A stretch of 46,266 bases of DNA, taken from positions 1 through 46,266 of the forward strand of contig CACZAD010000045.1 of NCBI GenBank assembly GCA_902779055.1, written 5' to 3'. The DNA comes from Fibrobacter succinogenes. Lineage in GTDB: Bacteria > Fibrobacterota > Fibrobacteria > Fibrobacterales > Fibrobacteraceae. The first letter of the stretch is position 1; every line of letters begins with the position of its first letter. The notes beneath the pieces are model-generated. The model had not been told where the DNA came from, did not search any database, and saw nothing but the letters and a program-made list of their open reading frames with translations. The translations under genes were made by a program, and so were the position numbers. Shown here one piece after another: positions 15,179 through 23,706 of the stretch.

Positions 15179-16297
15179 ATGATTGATAACGAAATTGAAA
15201 ATCGCAGTAAGGTCATCGTACGCACGAGCATCGTGGGCATCGCGACAAACGTGGTGCTCTCGGCATTCAAGGCCGCAATCGGTTTTCTCACGGGTTCCAT
15301 CGCCGTCACGCTCGACGCGGTGAACAACCTTTCTGATGCGCTCTCCTCGGTGATTACCATCGTGGGCGCGAAGCTTTCGAACAAGCGCCCCAACAAGAAG
15401 CACCCGCTGGGTTACGGCCGCATTGAATACCTGAGCGCCATGATTGTGGCTGCCATCGTGCTGTACGCGGGCGGAACCTCCGCCGTGGAATCCGTCAAGA
15501 AGATTATCCATCCCGAAGCGGCCGACTATTCGACTGTCTCTCTCGTGATTATCGCTGCGGCTGTGGTGGTGAAACTCATTCTCGGCAAGTACGTGAAGAG
15601 CCAGGGCGAAAAGGTGAATTCCGGTGCGCTGGTGGCATCGGGTGCCGACGCCCTGTTCGACGCCATCCTTTCGGCATCGGTGCTGGCGTCCGCCATCGTG
15701 TTCGTGACGACGGGTGTTTCGCTCGAAGCCTACGTGGGCGTTCTCATTTCCATATTCATCATCAAGTCGGGTATCGAGATGCTCAAGGACACGCTGGACG
15801 ACATCTTGGGCAAGCGCGCCGACAAGGAAACCGTCAAGCAAATCAAGGCCATCCTCACCTCCGAAGAACCCGTGCGCGGCGCTTACGACCTGATTCTGAA
15901 CGATTACGGCCCGAACAAGTCCATCGGTTCGGTGCACCTGGAACTGCCCGACACCATGACCGTCGAGGAACTGGACGTGCTTACGCGCAAGCTGCAGAAC
16001 CGCGTGTACAAGGAAACAGGAATCCTGCTCGCGGGTGTGGGCGTGTATTCGCACAATACCAAGAACGACGAAGCCGCCGAAATCCGCAGCAAGGTTTTGC
16101 AGATTGTCAAGGCGCATCCGTGGGCTTTACAACTTCATGGTTTCTATGTGGACCTGCAAGAAAAAGCGATGCGCTTCGATGTGGTCATGAGCTTCGACAT
16201 CGTAGCCGAAGAAGGTGCCGCCATCATCACCAAGGAAGTCAGCGAAGCCTTCCCGGGCTATGACGTGCATATCGCACCCGACGTGGACCTGAGCTAA
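15179..16297 (+). CDS. Cation diffusion facilitator transporter
   Basis: 372 residues. A CDF/ZnT-type proton-coupled exporter of divalent metal ions, in the inner membrane. Six hydrophobic helices are visible in the first 210 residues. Metal-site positions are in DAVNNLSDALSS (helix 2) and GADALFDAILS (helix 5), and HPLGYGRIEYLSA follows helix 2. A cytoplasmic ferredoxin-like domain follows (GAYDLILNDYGPNKSIGSVH) and a second one at the C-terminus (HPWALQLHGFYVDLQEKAMR), longer than in minimal CDFs. The helix-2 motif reads N-N-L-S-D, so metal specificity cannot be told. The REP-like repeat lies directly before it. Confidence 0.92.
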   Translation: MIDNEIENRSKVIVRTSIVGIATNVVLSAFKAAIGFLTGSIAVTLDAVNNLSDALSSVITIVGAKLSNKRPNKKHPLGYGRIEYLSAMIVAAIVLYAGGTSAVESVKKIIHPEAADYSTVSLVIIAAAVVVKLILGKYVKSQGEKVNSGALVASGADALFDAILSASVLASAIVFVTTGVSLEAYVGVLISIFIIKSGIEMLKDTLDDILGKRADKETVKQIKAILTSEEPVRGAYDLILNDYGPNKSIGSVHLELPDTMTVEELDVLTRKLQNRVYKETGILLAGVGVYSHNTKNDEAAEIRSKVLQIVKAHPWALQLHGFYVDLQEKAMRFDVVMSFDIVAEEGAAIITKEVSEAFPGYDVHIAPDVDLS

Positions 16298-16301
16298 ACG
16301 G

Positions 16302-17601
16302 CTAGAATTTCTGCCGTTTGATGTTGTAGAAATAAATTCCCATAATAACCGAAATCGTAATGACCCAGCTGATGGGGTAGACCGCCATCAGCGAGGCGAA
16401 CGATTTGTATTTGGGGAACACGAAAATCACCCAGAGGATGCGGATGCCGCAGACGCCGACCATGCAGGTGAGCGCCGGAGCGAGGGACTTGCCCATTCCC
16501 GAAAGCGCGCCCGAAAAAACATCGAGGAAGACGTTGATGGCGAGAAGCCCCACTACCATGTACATGCGGATGGATGCGATTTCGATGATTTCGGTATTGG
16601 ACGTAAAAATGCTCAGCATGGGAGCAGCCGAGCAGAAGCGTCCAGCGGACCGTGCGGCGGCAGCGCTCCATATTTTTCGCGCCGAAGTTTTGCCCCACGA
16701 AGGTCACGCATGCCTGCGAGAAAGAACTCAGCCAGTAGTACACCACGAATTCGTAGTTGAGGGCGATGGACGATGCGGCCACGGTTGCGGAACCGAGGCT
16801 GTTGATGGCCGATTGCAGGCACACGTTGCTGAACGAGAATACGACGCCACGAAGCCCCGTCGGGATGCCTACGCGCAATATGCGGCTCAAGAAGAAGGGC
16901 GTCACACGCAACTTCCAGAATTCCAGCTTGAAGGGGCCGACCTCGTGCAACAGGAGGTAGAACAAGGTGATTCCGCTGATGACGTTGGCGATGACCGTCG
17001 CAATCGCAACGCCCGATACACCCATGCCAAAGCCCGCTACAAGAATCAGGTTCAATGCCACATTGACGGCTCCCGCCACCATGAGCACGTAAAGCGGCCG
17101 CTTTGTATCGCCCTTGCTGCGCAGGATGGCGGCGATGAAGTTGTAAATCATCACGAAGGGCATTCCGGCAAAGTAGATTTGCAGGTAAAGTACCGCCATG
17201 TCCAACACGTCCGAAGGCGTCGAAATCAGTTCGAGAATCGGCCTTGCGAAAAAGATGCCCACGAACGAGAGGAATATCCCGCTGAAGAACGCCACCATCA
17301 CCGACGTGTGGACGCTGCGGGTCACGGAGCGGTAGCTGTGAGCGCCGATGGAGTTGGCCACCACCACGTTCGCGCCCACGGAAATCCCGACGAACAGGTT
17401 GATGAGCATGTTGATGACGAACGTGTTCGCACCTACGGCCGCCAATGCCTTGTCGCCCGCAAACTGCCCCACCACGGCGACATCCGCCAGGTTGAACATC
17501 TGCTGGAAAATGCTGCTCAAGGCAATAGGGATGGCGAACCTCAGGATTTTTCTCCCGAGGGGCCCGTTTAGCATATCTATGTTCGTCTTTGCCGCCGTCA
17601 T
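16302..17601 (-). pseudogene. MATE-family multidrug exporter, frame broken near 16620
   Basis: Starts at MTAAKTNIDMLNGPLGRKIL (AAGG 6 bases upstream). FAIPIALSSIFQQMFNLADV, VVGQFAGDKALAAVGANTFV and about nine hydrophobic segments are typical of MATE/DinF flippases that export drugs with H+ or Na+. The reading frame is normal to RRTVRWTLLLG (about 16625) and then leaves it. The other frame resumes as MLSIFTSNTEIIEIASIRMY and runs through the last three helices to 16302. About 20 residues between these parts are absent, so the break is a small deletion with frameshift. The protein would be inactive if the sequence is correct. Confidence 0.8.
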
Positions 17602-17679
17602 GCAGTACCTTGAATGCACTTTTAAAACGGGCGTAAATTTAGTTTTTTAAATTGTGGGAACAGAAAGGATTGTATTTCG

Positions 17680-18201
17680 ATGAACTCTATTATCATCTAC
17701 GGAAGCCGTTATGGCTCGACAAAGCGCTACGCTGAACGCCTCGCCGAAATCACGGGGCTCAAGGCCGTGTTTTTCAAAGACGTGAAAAGCGTTGCCGATT
17801 ATGACCGCGTCGTCTATCTGGGCGCCCTCTGCGCAGGTGGCGTCATGGGCCTCAAGAAAACGGTTTGCGGCCTCTCTGCAAATCAGAAACTGTTTGTTGC
17901 GACCGTCGGTCTCGCCGATCCGACCGATGCCGAAAACGTCAACCACATCAGGGGCTGCCTCAAAAAGCAGGTTCCCGCATCGCATTACGACGAAAGCAAA
18001 ATCTTCCACCTTCGCGGCGCCATCGATTACACCAAACTCGGCCTGAAGCATCGAATCATGATGAAACTCCTGTATTCGAAGGTTTTGAAAATCCCTGAAG
18101 CGGAGCGCAACGCCGAAGTCCGCGCCCTAATCGCCACCTATGGCAAACAAGTCGACTTCGTGAATTTCGACACCCTGGAACCGATTGTGAAGGCGCTGTA
18201 A
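17680..18201 (+). CDS. Flavodoxin-domain protein (HemG-like)
   Basis: 173 residues. The N-terminus IIIYGSRYGSTKRYAERLAE is the FMN phosphate-binding loop of the flavodoxin_5 family, which includes the protoporphyrinogen oxidase HemG and many uncharacterised flavoproteins in anaerobes. Then YDRVVYLGALCAGGVMGLKK and KLFVATVGLADP as the following strands, and FHLRGAIDYTKLGLKHRIMM as the C-terminal part found in HemG-like proteins. AAAGGA precedes the ATG by about 9 bases. It stands alone between divergently and convergently oriented genes. Redox partner unknown. Confidence 0.8.
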   Translation: MNSIIIYGSRYGSTKRYAERLAEITGLKAVFFKDVKSVADYDRVVYLGALCAGGVMGLKKTVCGLSANQKLFVATVGLADPTDAENVNHIRGCLKKQVPASHYDESKIFHLRGAIDYTKLGLKHRIMMKLLYSKVLKIPEAERNAEVRALIATYGKQVDFVNFDTLEPIVKAL

Positions 18202-18265
18202 AAAAATAATAAACGCGAAAAAGTAAAAAAAGAAGAGTATAAAGAACAATCAGAAAAAAAGAATT

Positions 18266-19738
18266 TCATAGTTTGATTCGCTTTTTTGATTTCTCTCTTT
18301 TGAATCCGAGATGACGATTTCCATCGGCATAGCATCCCCTAGGCATGGGGAAAACATTTCGAGTATTGAAAAATTCATGAACTTTTGCCACATTGGCAAA
18401 ATAGTAGTTGAATCCGTCCTTGTTATACCCCTTGGCTGGTCCTGTAAAAAAATGTGTTCCATCAATAAATTTGCCATTTTTGTAGAGTTCTACGTAATAG
18501 GAGGACCACTGCTTATCAAAACAAATACCGTCACAATATTCTGATTCATTAAAGACAACGGCGTCAGCAAACATCTCAAGGTCATTTTGCTTGTTTGAGG
18601 TGTATGCAACATAGGATGTTAACTTGGGATGCAATCTCCTTTTTCTTTTAAGACGGGGATTATCCTTAAGAGGAACTGGTGCGAAGTGTTCCGAAGATGA
18701 ACTGATTGAATTGAATGTCTCGTTTTTTTTGGGGGGTAAAAGTGGGGTAGGTGTTTCTGGGTAGCACGAAATGACCGCCATGGAATCTGCTTGTGCAATG
18801 TTGTGAGCCAATGGGGATGAAGTTGCTTTGGAATTTTTATCCCGAAGAGCCATTTTTATGGTTACAGATTTGATTTTGCCTCGTTCAAATCCAAAACAAT
18901 TGTTCTGGTCGCACGAAAAAATAAAATCGTATATGTCATGGGTCATCTCCATAACTTCTGGTGTTGTTTGAAACCTTTGGGATGACAATTCCTGGGGTGA
19001 CATAAAACTAGAACCGAAACTCATTTCAAAAACAGCATCTACGTTCATGTGTTGATTATGACTGGCGCTGTAACGGACATAGGATTTTAGGGCCTCTTTT
19101 TTTAGAGAATCTGCAAAATGTGTCACAAGAATGCCGGGCAAGGCATTCCCCTCAATATCCAGAACTTGTATTTCTTTCAATAGTGCGTAACGGCAAGAGA
19201 AACCGCAGTCTCCAGGCTGAGGGCGTAGATCTGCCTTGCATTGATAAGGCATTCGCTGGATATGTCTGGATTCAAAGAAATTACGGACTTTTAGGGAATC
19301 TGCAAAATGGTAAATATGATTGTTCTTTATATACCCAGGCTTTGAACACAAGGCATAAATTTGAATGGAATCTATAGGCAATCCATTTCTATACAGTTCC
19401 ACATGGTACGAAATCCATTGTTTGTCGAAAGCGATACAGGAATTACACTCCTTTTCATCTTTTATGGTTAGTGCGTCTGTAAGTTCGTCAAAATCCCTCT
19501 TTAGGCGAGATTCAAAGACCGGTTCCGCAATCACATTAAAAGCAGTCTCAATTAATTGGGAAGTATCTTTCATTAGGCAAGAAAATACCGCCATGGAATC
19601 AGCGGCGGAAAGATGATCCGACAGCGATAAATCCTTGGACGGATCAAAATTCTTTCGGGCGACTTTTTTCTTGTCGAGATTATCACAGCCCACTAACAGC
19701 ACAATGACTGCTACTATTAAAAGCTTATATACGTTCAT
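18266..19738 (-). CDS. Lipoprotein built of two homologous modules, function unknown
   Basis: 490 residues. MNVYKLLIVAVIVLLVGCDN has a lipobox (LVGC). Two modules are related in sequence: AADSMAVFSCLMKDTSQ / QADSMAVISCYPETPTP, CIAFDKQWISYHVELYRNG / ICFDKQWSSYYVELYKNG, HFADSLKVRNFFESRHIQRM / YFANVAKVHEFFNTRNVFPM. Both contain paired Cys residues that could form disulphides. A Lys/Arg-rich segment (RLKRKRRLHPKL) separates the modules. No known family recognised. The gene is AT-richer than the core genes before it. Likely anchored in an outer-membrane or periplasmic leaflet. Confidence 0.75.
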   Translation of the reverse strand: MNVYKLLIVAVIVLLVGCDNLDKKKVARKNFDPSKDLSLSDHLSAADSMAVFSCLMKDTSQLIETAFNVIAEPVFESRLKRDFDELTDALTIKDEKECNSCIAFDKQWISYHVELYRNGLPIDSIQIYALCSKPGYIKNNHIYHFADSLKVRNFFESRHIQRMPYQCKADLRPQPGDCGFSCRYALLKEIQVLDIEGNALPGILVTHFADSLKKEALKSYVRYSASHNQHMNVDAVFEMSFGSSFMSPQELSSQRFQTTPEVMEMTHDIYDFIFSCDQNNCFGFERGKIKSVTIKMALRDKNSKATSSPLAHNIAQADSMAVISCYPETPTPLLPPKKNETFNSISSSSEHFAPVPLKDNPRLKRKRRLHPKLTSYVAYTSNKQNDLEMFADAVVFNESEYCDGICFDKQWSSYYVELYKNGKFIDGTHFFTGPAKGYNKDGFNYYFANVAKVHEFFNTRNVFPMPRGCYADGNRHLGFKREKSKKRIKL

Positions 19739-19837
19739 TTAACTCTTAATTTAACTTTCTGTAGTGAAAAAAACAATTTCCGATGGGCTGACGAAAAGGA
19801 AAATGTTTGCTGGCACCTACTTTTTATACGATTTGGC

Positions 19838-19866
19838 TTGACAGAGCTGCTAGAATGGTGTACATT
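19838..19866 (+). promoter_or_regulatory. Promoter of the truncated zinc-ribbon gene
   Basis: TTGACA (19838-19843), 17-base spacer, TACATT (19861-19866). The GTGTACATTTG around the -10 box is identical to that at 21732-21760, so the two genes may be co-regulated. Confidence 0.75.
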
Positions 19867-19894
19867 TGTGTATGTATCAAATAAAGGAGAACTT

Positions 19895-20008
19895 ATGGAA
19901 ATGAAATTTTGTCAGAGCTGCGGAATGCCGCTCACACCGGAAATCTTGGGCACCAACGCCGACGGCAGCAAGAGTGACGAATACTGCATCTACTGCAGCT
20001 GTCGCTGA
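19895..20008 (+). pseudogene. Truncated copy of the zinc-ribbon gene
   Basis: 37 codons: MEMKFCQSCGMPLTPEILGT, then NADGSKSDEYCIYCSCR and stop. The first 34 or so match the intact protein at 22726-23313 almost exactly, including the shared AAAGGAGAACTT before the ATG. The copy keeps all four ribbon cysteines (CQSC and CIYC) and a good promoter, then diverges into CSCR and a stop. It may be only a broken duplicate, or a mini zinc-ribbon peptide that is really made. The rest of 19739-20112 holds two promoters and no other gene. Confidence 0.7.
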
Positions 20009-20047
20009 CACTCACGGCGTTTTTTTTTGTTTTTTAGTATTTTCCCC

Positions 20048-20078
20048 TTGACTCGTCCCTTGGGGCAGGCCTTATATT
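20048..20078 (+). promoter_or_regulatory. MerR-type promoter with 19-base spacer
   Basis: TTGACT (20048-20053) and TATATT (20073-20078) are 19 bases apart. MerR-family activators act on promoters with 19-20-base spacers by twisting the DNA. The spacer holds an imperfect dyad around CCCTTGGG. The gene downstream is a MerR regulator, so autoregulation is likely. Confidence 0.65.
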
Positions 20079-20112
20079 TCTAGCAGATTCGAATCCTAAC
20101 CAAAATCGTACG

Positions 20113-21012
20113 ATGACAAACTACAAAACCAAACTCAAAATCGGAGAGTTCTCGCAGCTGATGCAGGTGACGGTAAAGACCTTGCGTCACTACGAACAGA
20201 AAGGTCTGCTATTGCCCCACGACGTGGACAACCTGACGGGTTACCGTTACTACAGTATCGATCAGATGCAAAAGTTGAAAAGCATCCGCGAATTGCAAAA
20301 TCTCGGATTCTCGCTGGACGAAATCAAGGAACTGTACGAAGACGATTCGCACACGCCAAGCATCCACCAGATGGAAGGATTCTCGCTGGACGAAATCAAG
20401 GAACTGTACGAAGACGATTCGCACACGCCAAGCATCCACCAGATGGAAGAGAAAATCAAGGAAACGGAAACACAACTGAAACGTTTGATTGCCCGCCGCG
20501 ACCAACTGCTCAACTGGAAGAATTCTCTAAAGGAAATGAATACAATGGATAAATTCAGCATCCAGTCTCTGCCGGAAATCATCGTGGCAAGTCATCGGGA
20601 AATCATCCCCAACTTCGAAGCGCTGGGCCCCATGTGCTACGAAAAAATCGGCCCTGAAATGAAACGTCTCGGTTGCAAGTGTCCCAAACCCGAATACTGC
20701 TTTACTGTCGAACACAACAAGGAATACACCCCGACAGATATCGATATCGAATACTGCGAGCAAGTCGTGGAAATGGGCGCCGACAGCGATATCATCAAGT
20801 TCAAGCGCATTCCGGCAGTCCCCAAGGCACTCTGCATGAAGCATGTCGGCCCTTACGAGCGCTTCTATGAGTCTTTCATCGAGGCGTTCCGCTATATCGA
20901 AGAAAAGGGCTACAAAATTGCAGGGAAGCCCCGCACCAGCTACATCGACGGGCCCTGGAACCAAGAAGACCCTGAAAAATGGCTCTCGGTTATCCAGTTC
21001 CCCATTGAATAA
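20113..21012 (+). CDS. MerR-family regulator with GyrI-like effector domain and 24-residue tandem duplication
   Basis: 299 residues. The N-terminal MerR winged helix is clear: KIGEFSQLMQVTVKTLRHYE, GLLLPHDVDNLTGYRYYS, LKSIRELQNLGFSLDEIKEL. A coiled-coil linker (EEKIKETETQLKRLIARRDQ) leads to a GyrI/AraC-type small-molecule-binding domain (about 150-299: HREIIPNFEALGPM, IEYCEQVV, PKALCMKHVGPYERFYESF). Such BmrR/TipA-like proteins sense lipophilic or antibiotic-like compounds. The segment from GFSLDEIKEL to HQME (24 residues) occurs twice in exact tandem (nt 20305-20376 and 20377-20448), lengthening the region between HTH and coiled coil. The next gene is a CAT-like acetyltransferase. Confidence 0.9.
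   Translation: MTNYKTKLKIGEFSQLMQVTVKTLRHYEQKGLLLPHDVDNLTGYRYYSIDQMQKLKSIRELQNLGFSLDEIKELYEDDSHTPSIHQMEGFSLDEIKELYEDDSHTPSIHQMEEKIKETETQLKRLIARRDQLLNWKNSLKEMNTMDKFSIQSLPEIIVASHREIIPNFEALGPMCYEKIGPEMKRLGCKCPKPEYCFTVEHNKEYTPTDIDIEYCEQVVEMGADSDIIKFKRIPAVPKALCMKHVGPYERFYESFIEAFRYIEEKGYKIAGKPRTSYIDGPWNQEDPEKWLSVIQFPIE
20305..20448 (+). repeat. Perfect 72-bp tandem duplication within the MerR gene
   Basis: Unit 20305-20376 is repeated without a mismatch at 20377-20448 and keeps the frame (24 codons). Family members normally have one copy. It is recent or maintained, since no synonymous change has accumulated. Confidence 0.95.
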
Positions 21013-21024
21013 ACTATATCTATA

Positions 21025-21047
21025 GTCTGCCCCATCTTGGGGCGGAC
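21025..21047 (+). terminator. Hairpin after the MerR gene
   Basis: GTCTGCCCC pairs with GGGGCGGAC (one T-G wobble) across ATCTT. There is no T run, so termination would be weak; it may be an mRNA-end stabiliser. Confidence 0.4.
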
Positions 21048-21078
21048 AGCAAATTTATTAAGGTGACCAAAGTTCATT

Positions 21079-21702
21079 ATGGCAAAAGAAATTGATCCGA
21101 AAAGCACCACTAGAGCAATGGCGTTCAAACTTTGGATGCAAGCTCCGAATCCGATGGTGACATTTTTCAAAACATTGAACGTCACAAGGCTTGTAAAGGT
21201 CAGCAAGAAACGCGGCCTGAAATTCAACATGCTTATGGATTACTGCATCGGCAAGGCGGCTGCGAGCGTTAAGGAATTTTATATGCTTCCGGTAAACGGC
21301 AAGTTGATGCAATACGATTCCATTGCGGTCAATACAATCGTCAAGAACAGCAAAGGCGAAGTCAGTTCTTGCGACATTCCGTTTTCCGAGGACTTGGCAA
21401 CATTCAACCGCGATTACCTCAAGTACACAAAAATCGTAGCGGAAAGTTGTGAGGATTGGGACTTGTCCGAGAACAGCATGGTCATCGGCACGTCGGCTAT
21501 TATCGATACCGAAATCGATGGCGCTGTCGGCATGAATTCCGGCATTTTCAACAACCCGTTTATGATTTGGGGCCGTTTCAGACGAAAACTTTTCCGCTAT
21601 GAATTGCCGGTTTCGTTCCAGTTCCACCACACGCAAATGGATGGAGCTCACGCCGGGAAGTTCCTCGCGAACTTGCAAAAAGCCATTGACGACCTACGCT
21701 AA
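21079..21702 (+). CDS. CatA-like O-acetyltransferase
   Basis: 207 residues, the length of chloramphenicol acetyltransferase. The CAT signature HHTQMDGAHAGKFL (about 180-193) carries the catalytic His and the D-G pair. The N-terminal TRLVKVSKKRGLKFNMLMDY is also typical. It transfers an acetyl group from acetyl-CoA to a hydroxyl; many CatA-like homologues do not act on chloramphenicol, so the substrate is open. It follows the MerR/GyrI regulator by 66 bases with a hairpin between, which suggests a drug- or metabolite-responsive unit. Confidence 0.87.
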   Translation: MAKEIDPKSTTRAMAFKLWMQAPNPMVTFFKTLNVTRLVKVSKKRGLKFNMLMDYCIGKAAASVKEFYMLPVNGKLMQYDSIAVNTIVKNSKGEVSSCDIPFSEDLATFNRDYLKYTKIVAESCEDWDLSENSMVIGTSAIIDTEIDGAVGMNSGIFNNPFMIWGRFRRKLFRYELPVSFQFHHTQMDGAHAGKFLANLQKAIDDLR

Positions 21703-21731
21703 AAACGGTGACATTTTTTTTGCGGAATCCC

Positions 21732-21760
21732 TTGACGAATCGTTTTTATTAGTGTACATT
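21732..21760 (+). promoter_or_regulatory. Promoter of the DUF3795 / GyrI-like / zinc-ribbon operon
   Basis: TTGACG (21732-21737), 17-base spacer, TACATT (21755-21760). Same GTGTACATTTG -10 region as 19861. Confidence 0.75.
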
Positions 21761-21782
21761 TGAGCAAAAGCGGAGAACGATT

Positions 21783-22076
21783 ATGACGAATAATGCTCTT
21801 ATCAGCTGCTGCGGCTCCGATTGCAGCGTATGCTATTGCTACGGAAAGATGTGCCAGGGATGCAATGCGTCATGCGGCAAAGTCTTCCATTGCCCCGAAG
21901 GCGAGGAATGCGCTATTTATCACTGCTGTGTTACGAAGAATGGCTATAAATCCTGCGGCGAATGCGACAAACTCCCGTGCGACATTATTCTCGGCACGAG
22001 AGATCCGAAGATGACCGAAGATGAATTCATGAAGAGCGTCGAAGAAAGAGTCAACCGTCTTAAAGGGAATAAGTAA
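21783..22076 (+). CDS. DUF3795-family Cys-rich protein
   Basis: 97 residues with 15 cysteines: ISCCGSDCSVCYCYGKMCQG, CNASCGKVFHC, CAIYHCC and CGECDKLPCD. This is the DUF3795 pattern of small, probably metal-binding proteins common in gut anaerobes, often beside GyrI-like or MerR-type regulators. GGAG stands 9 bases before the ATG. It is the first gene of a three-gene operon with the GyrI-like protein (one base between) and the zinc-ribbon protein. Function unknown. Confidence 0.85.
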   Translation: MTNNALISCCGSDCSVCYCYGKMCQGCNASCGKVFHCPEGEECAIYHCCVTKNGYKSCGECDKLPCDIILGTRDPKMTEDEFMKSVEERVNRLKGNK

Positions 22077-22077
22077 G

Positions 22078-22713
22078 ATGCCCTTTGACTTCAAGAAAGA
22101 ATACAAAGAATTCTACATGCCCAAGGGCAAGCCGGAAATTGTCACCGTTCCGGCGATGAACTATATCGCTGTCCGTGGTAGCGGCAACCCGAATGAAGAA
22201 GGCGGTGACTACAAGAAGTCAATTGAACTTCTGTACGGAATTGCCTACACCATCAAGATGAGCAAGAAGGGCGATCACAAAATCGAGGGCTATTTCGATT
22301 ATGTGGTTCCTCCGCTAGAGGGCTTCTGGTGGCAAGAGGGAGTTGACGGAATTGATTACAGCCACAAGGAAAACTTCCAGTGGATTTCTGCCATTAGGCT
22401 CCCTGATTTTGTTACTAGAAGTGATTTCGAATGGGCGATTGAAGAAGCAACCCGCAAGAAGAAAATGGATTTTTCGAAGGTGGAATTCTTGACTGTCGAA
22501 GAAGGTCTTTGCGTGCAGTGCATGCATACGGGCTCTTACGATGATGAGCCCGCGACGGTTTCCATGATGCACGAGTTCATCGAGTCGCAGGGCTATGCTT
22601 TGGATATCACGGATAAACGCCTGCATCACGAAATTTATCTCTCTGATGCCCGAAAGGTCGCCCCGGAAAAACTGAAGACGGTTATCAGACACCCTATTCG
22701 TAAGAAGGTTTAA
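22078..22713 (+). CDS. GyrI-like small-molecule-binding protein
   Basis: 211 residues. VTVPAMNYIAVRGSGNPNEE near the start and FWWQEGVDGIDYSHKENFQW with PPLEGFWW mark the stand-alone GyrI-like family, related to the effector domain of the MerR protein at 20113. A second half (VEEGLCVQCMHTGSYDDEPA) is the other SHS2-like repeat. Such proteins bind or hydrolyse cyclic or hydrophobic small molecules. The ATG follows the DUF3795 stop by one base. With the CAT and MerR genes it suggests detoxification. Confidence 0.85.
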   Translation: MPFDFKKEYKEFYMPKGKPEIVTVPAMNYIAVRGSGNPNEEGGDYKKSIELLYGIAYTIKMSKKGDHKIEGYFDYVVPPLEGFWWQEGVDGIDYSHKENFQWISAIRLPDFVTRSDFEWAIEEATRKKKMDFSKVEFLTVEEGLCVQCMHTGSYDDEPATVSMMHEFIESQGYALDITDKRLHHEIYLSDARKVAPEKLKTVIRHPIRKKV

Positions 22714-22725
22714 AAAGGAGAACTT

Positions 22726-23313
22726 ATGGAAATGAAATTTTGTCAGAGCTGCGGGATGCCGCTTACGCCGGAAATCTTGGGCACTAACGCCGACGGCAGC
22801 AAGAACGAAGAATACTGCATCTACTGCTATAAAGACGGTGCCTTCACCGGCGACTTCACGATGGAAGAAATGGTGGAATTCTGCTCGCAGTTTGTGGACG
22901 AATTCAACAAGAATACCGGCAAGAGCCTTACCCGCGAAGAGTACAAGGTGGAACTCCGCAAGTATTTCCCGTCGCTCAAGCGCTGGCGCCTCCCGGCAGA
23001 CCAATTGCCGCACGCCACTTCGCCCATGAAGCAGAAATTCATCGAAGAAGTTAATGCGCTTGGTATCAAGGATATGCCCCGCATCGACAATCTCTTCGTT
23101 TTGCAGGGCTCGTTCATCAATCAGGAATACAAGATTAACGGCAACAACGTTAAACTCTTGGACGACAACGCAAGCTACTGGGGTAATCAGGTTGAAAAGA
23201 TTGGTGTCGAAGGCCGCTGCTTCGGAATCGCCTGCGACGAACGCTACATTCTCGTGAGCGAATACGGCAAGAACGGCGCCGATGCCGAAATCGTCGTATT
23301 CAAGAAACGGTAA
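22726..23313 (+). CDS. Zinc-ribbon domain protein with unknown C-terminal domain
   Basis: 195 residues. N-terminal putative zinc-ribbon domain: CQSCGMPLTPEILGTNADGS, YCIYCYKDGAFTGDFTMEEM. The remainder (residues about 80-195) includes DNLFVLQGSFINQEYKINGN and FGIACDERYILVSEYGKNGA, an unrecognised beta-rich part. AAAGGAG precedes the ATG by 6 bases. Third gene of the operon. The 5' end, with its ribosome site, is duplicated at 19885-20008. Confidence 0.8.
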   Translation: MEMKFCQSCGMPLTPEILGTNADGSKNEEYCIYCYKDGAFTGDFTMEEMVEFCSQFVDEFNKNTGKSLTREEYKVELRKYFPSLKRWRLPADQLPHATSPMKQKFIEEVNALGIKDMPRIDNLFVLQGSFINQEYKINGNNVKLLDDNASYWGNQVEKIGVEGRCFGIACDERYILVSEYGKNGADAEIVVFKKR

Positions 23314-23324
23314 TGTTTAAGATA

Positions 23325-23570
23325 TTACGCTTCTTTCCCGAGGACGGCGCGGGCGAGCTGGTCGGCGCACGAAGTCGGCTTCCCGCCGCAGGTGTTGCCC
23401 AAGAGCTTTGCCGCAATATCTTCGGCGCTCATGCCTTCGCAGAGCTTTGCGATGGCCTTCAAGTTCCCGTTGCATCCGCCCGTAAAGCGGATATTCCTGA
23501 TTTTGTCTCCGTCGCGCGTAAACTGGATTGTCGTCGCGCAAACGCCTCTAGTCTTGAAAGTCTCTTCCAT
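23325..23570 (-). CDS. TSCPD-domain protein (TIGR03905 type)
   Basis: 81 residues from MEETFKTRGVCATTIQFTRD, the usual length; the longer frame to 23660 adds 30 residues that do not resemble the family. FTGGCNGNLKAIAKLCEGMS and NTCGGKPTSCADQLARAV carry the conserved cysteines. The domain is also found at the end of B12-dependent ribonucleotide reductases, where it may bind metal. Role of the small form unknown. Convergent with the zinc-ribbon gene. Confidence 0.85.
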   Translation of the reverse strand: MEETFKTRGVCATTIQFTRDGDKIRNIRFTGGCNGNLKAIAKLCEGMSAEDIAAKLLGNTCGGKPTSCADQLARAVLGKEA

Positions 23571-23706
23571 ACGTGTCTCGGGGTTGAATGTCTGCCTTAA
23601 ATATACAATGATTCCCGATAAAAGCGCAGAATGTTCTGATGGAAATAAGCCTGTATTCATCTGTGTTTTTTAAATTATGTTATATCAAAATCAGGAGAGA
23701 ACAATT

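Noticed and set aside
16405..17571. Long open frame on the + strand opposite the MATE gene
   Set aside because: The - strand carries MATE motifs and membrane helices; the + strand translation is His/Arg-rich and featureless.
20085..20097. GATTCGAATCC, resembling a tRNA T-loop
   Set aside because: No acceptor, D or anticodon arms can be folded around it; it lies in the leader of the MerR gene.
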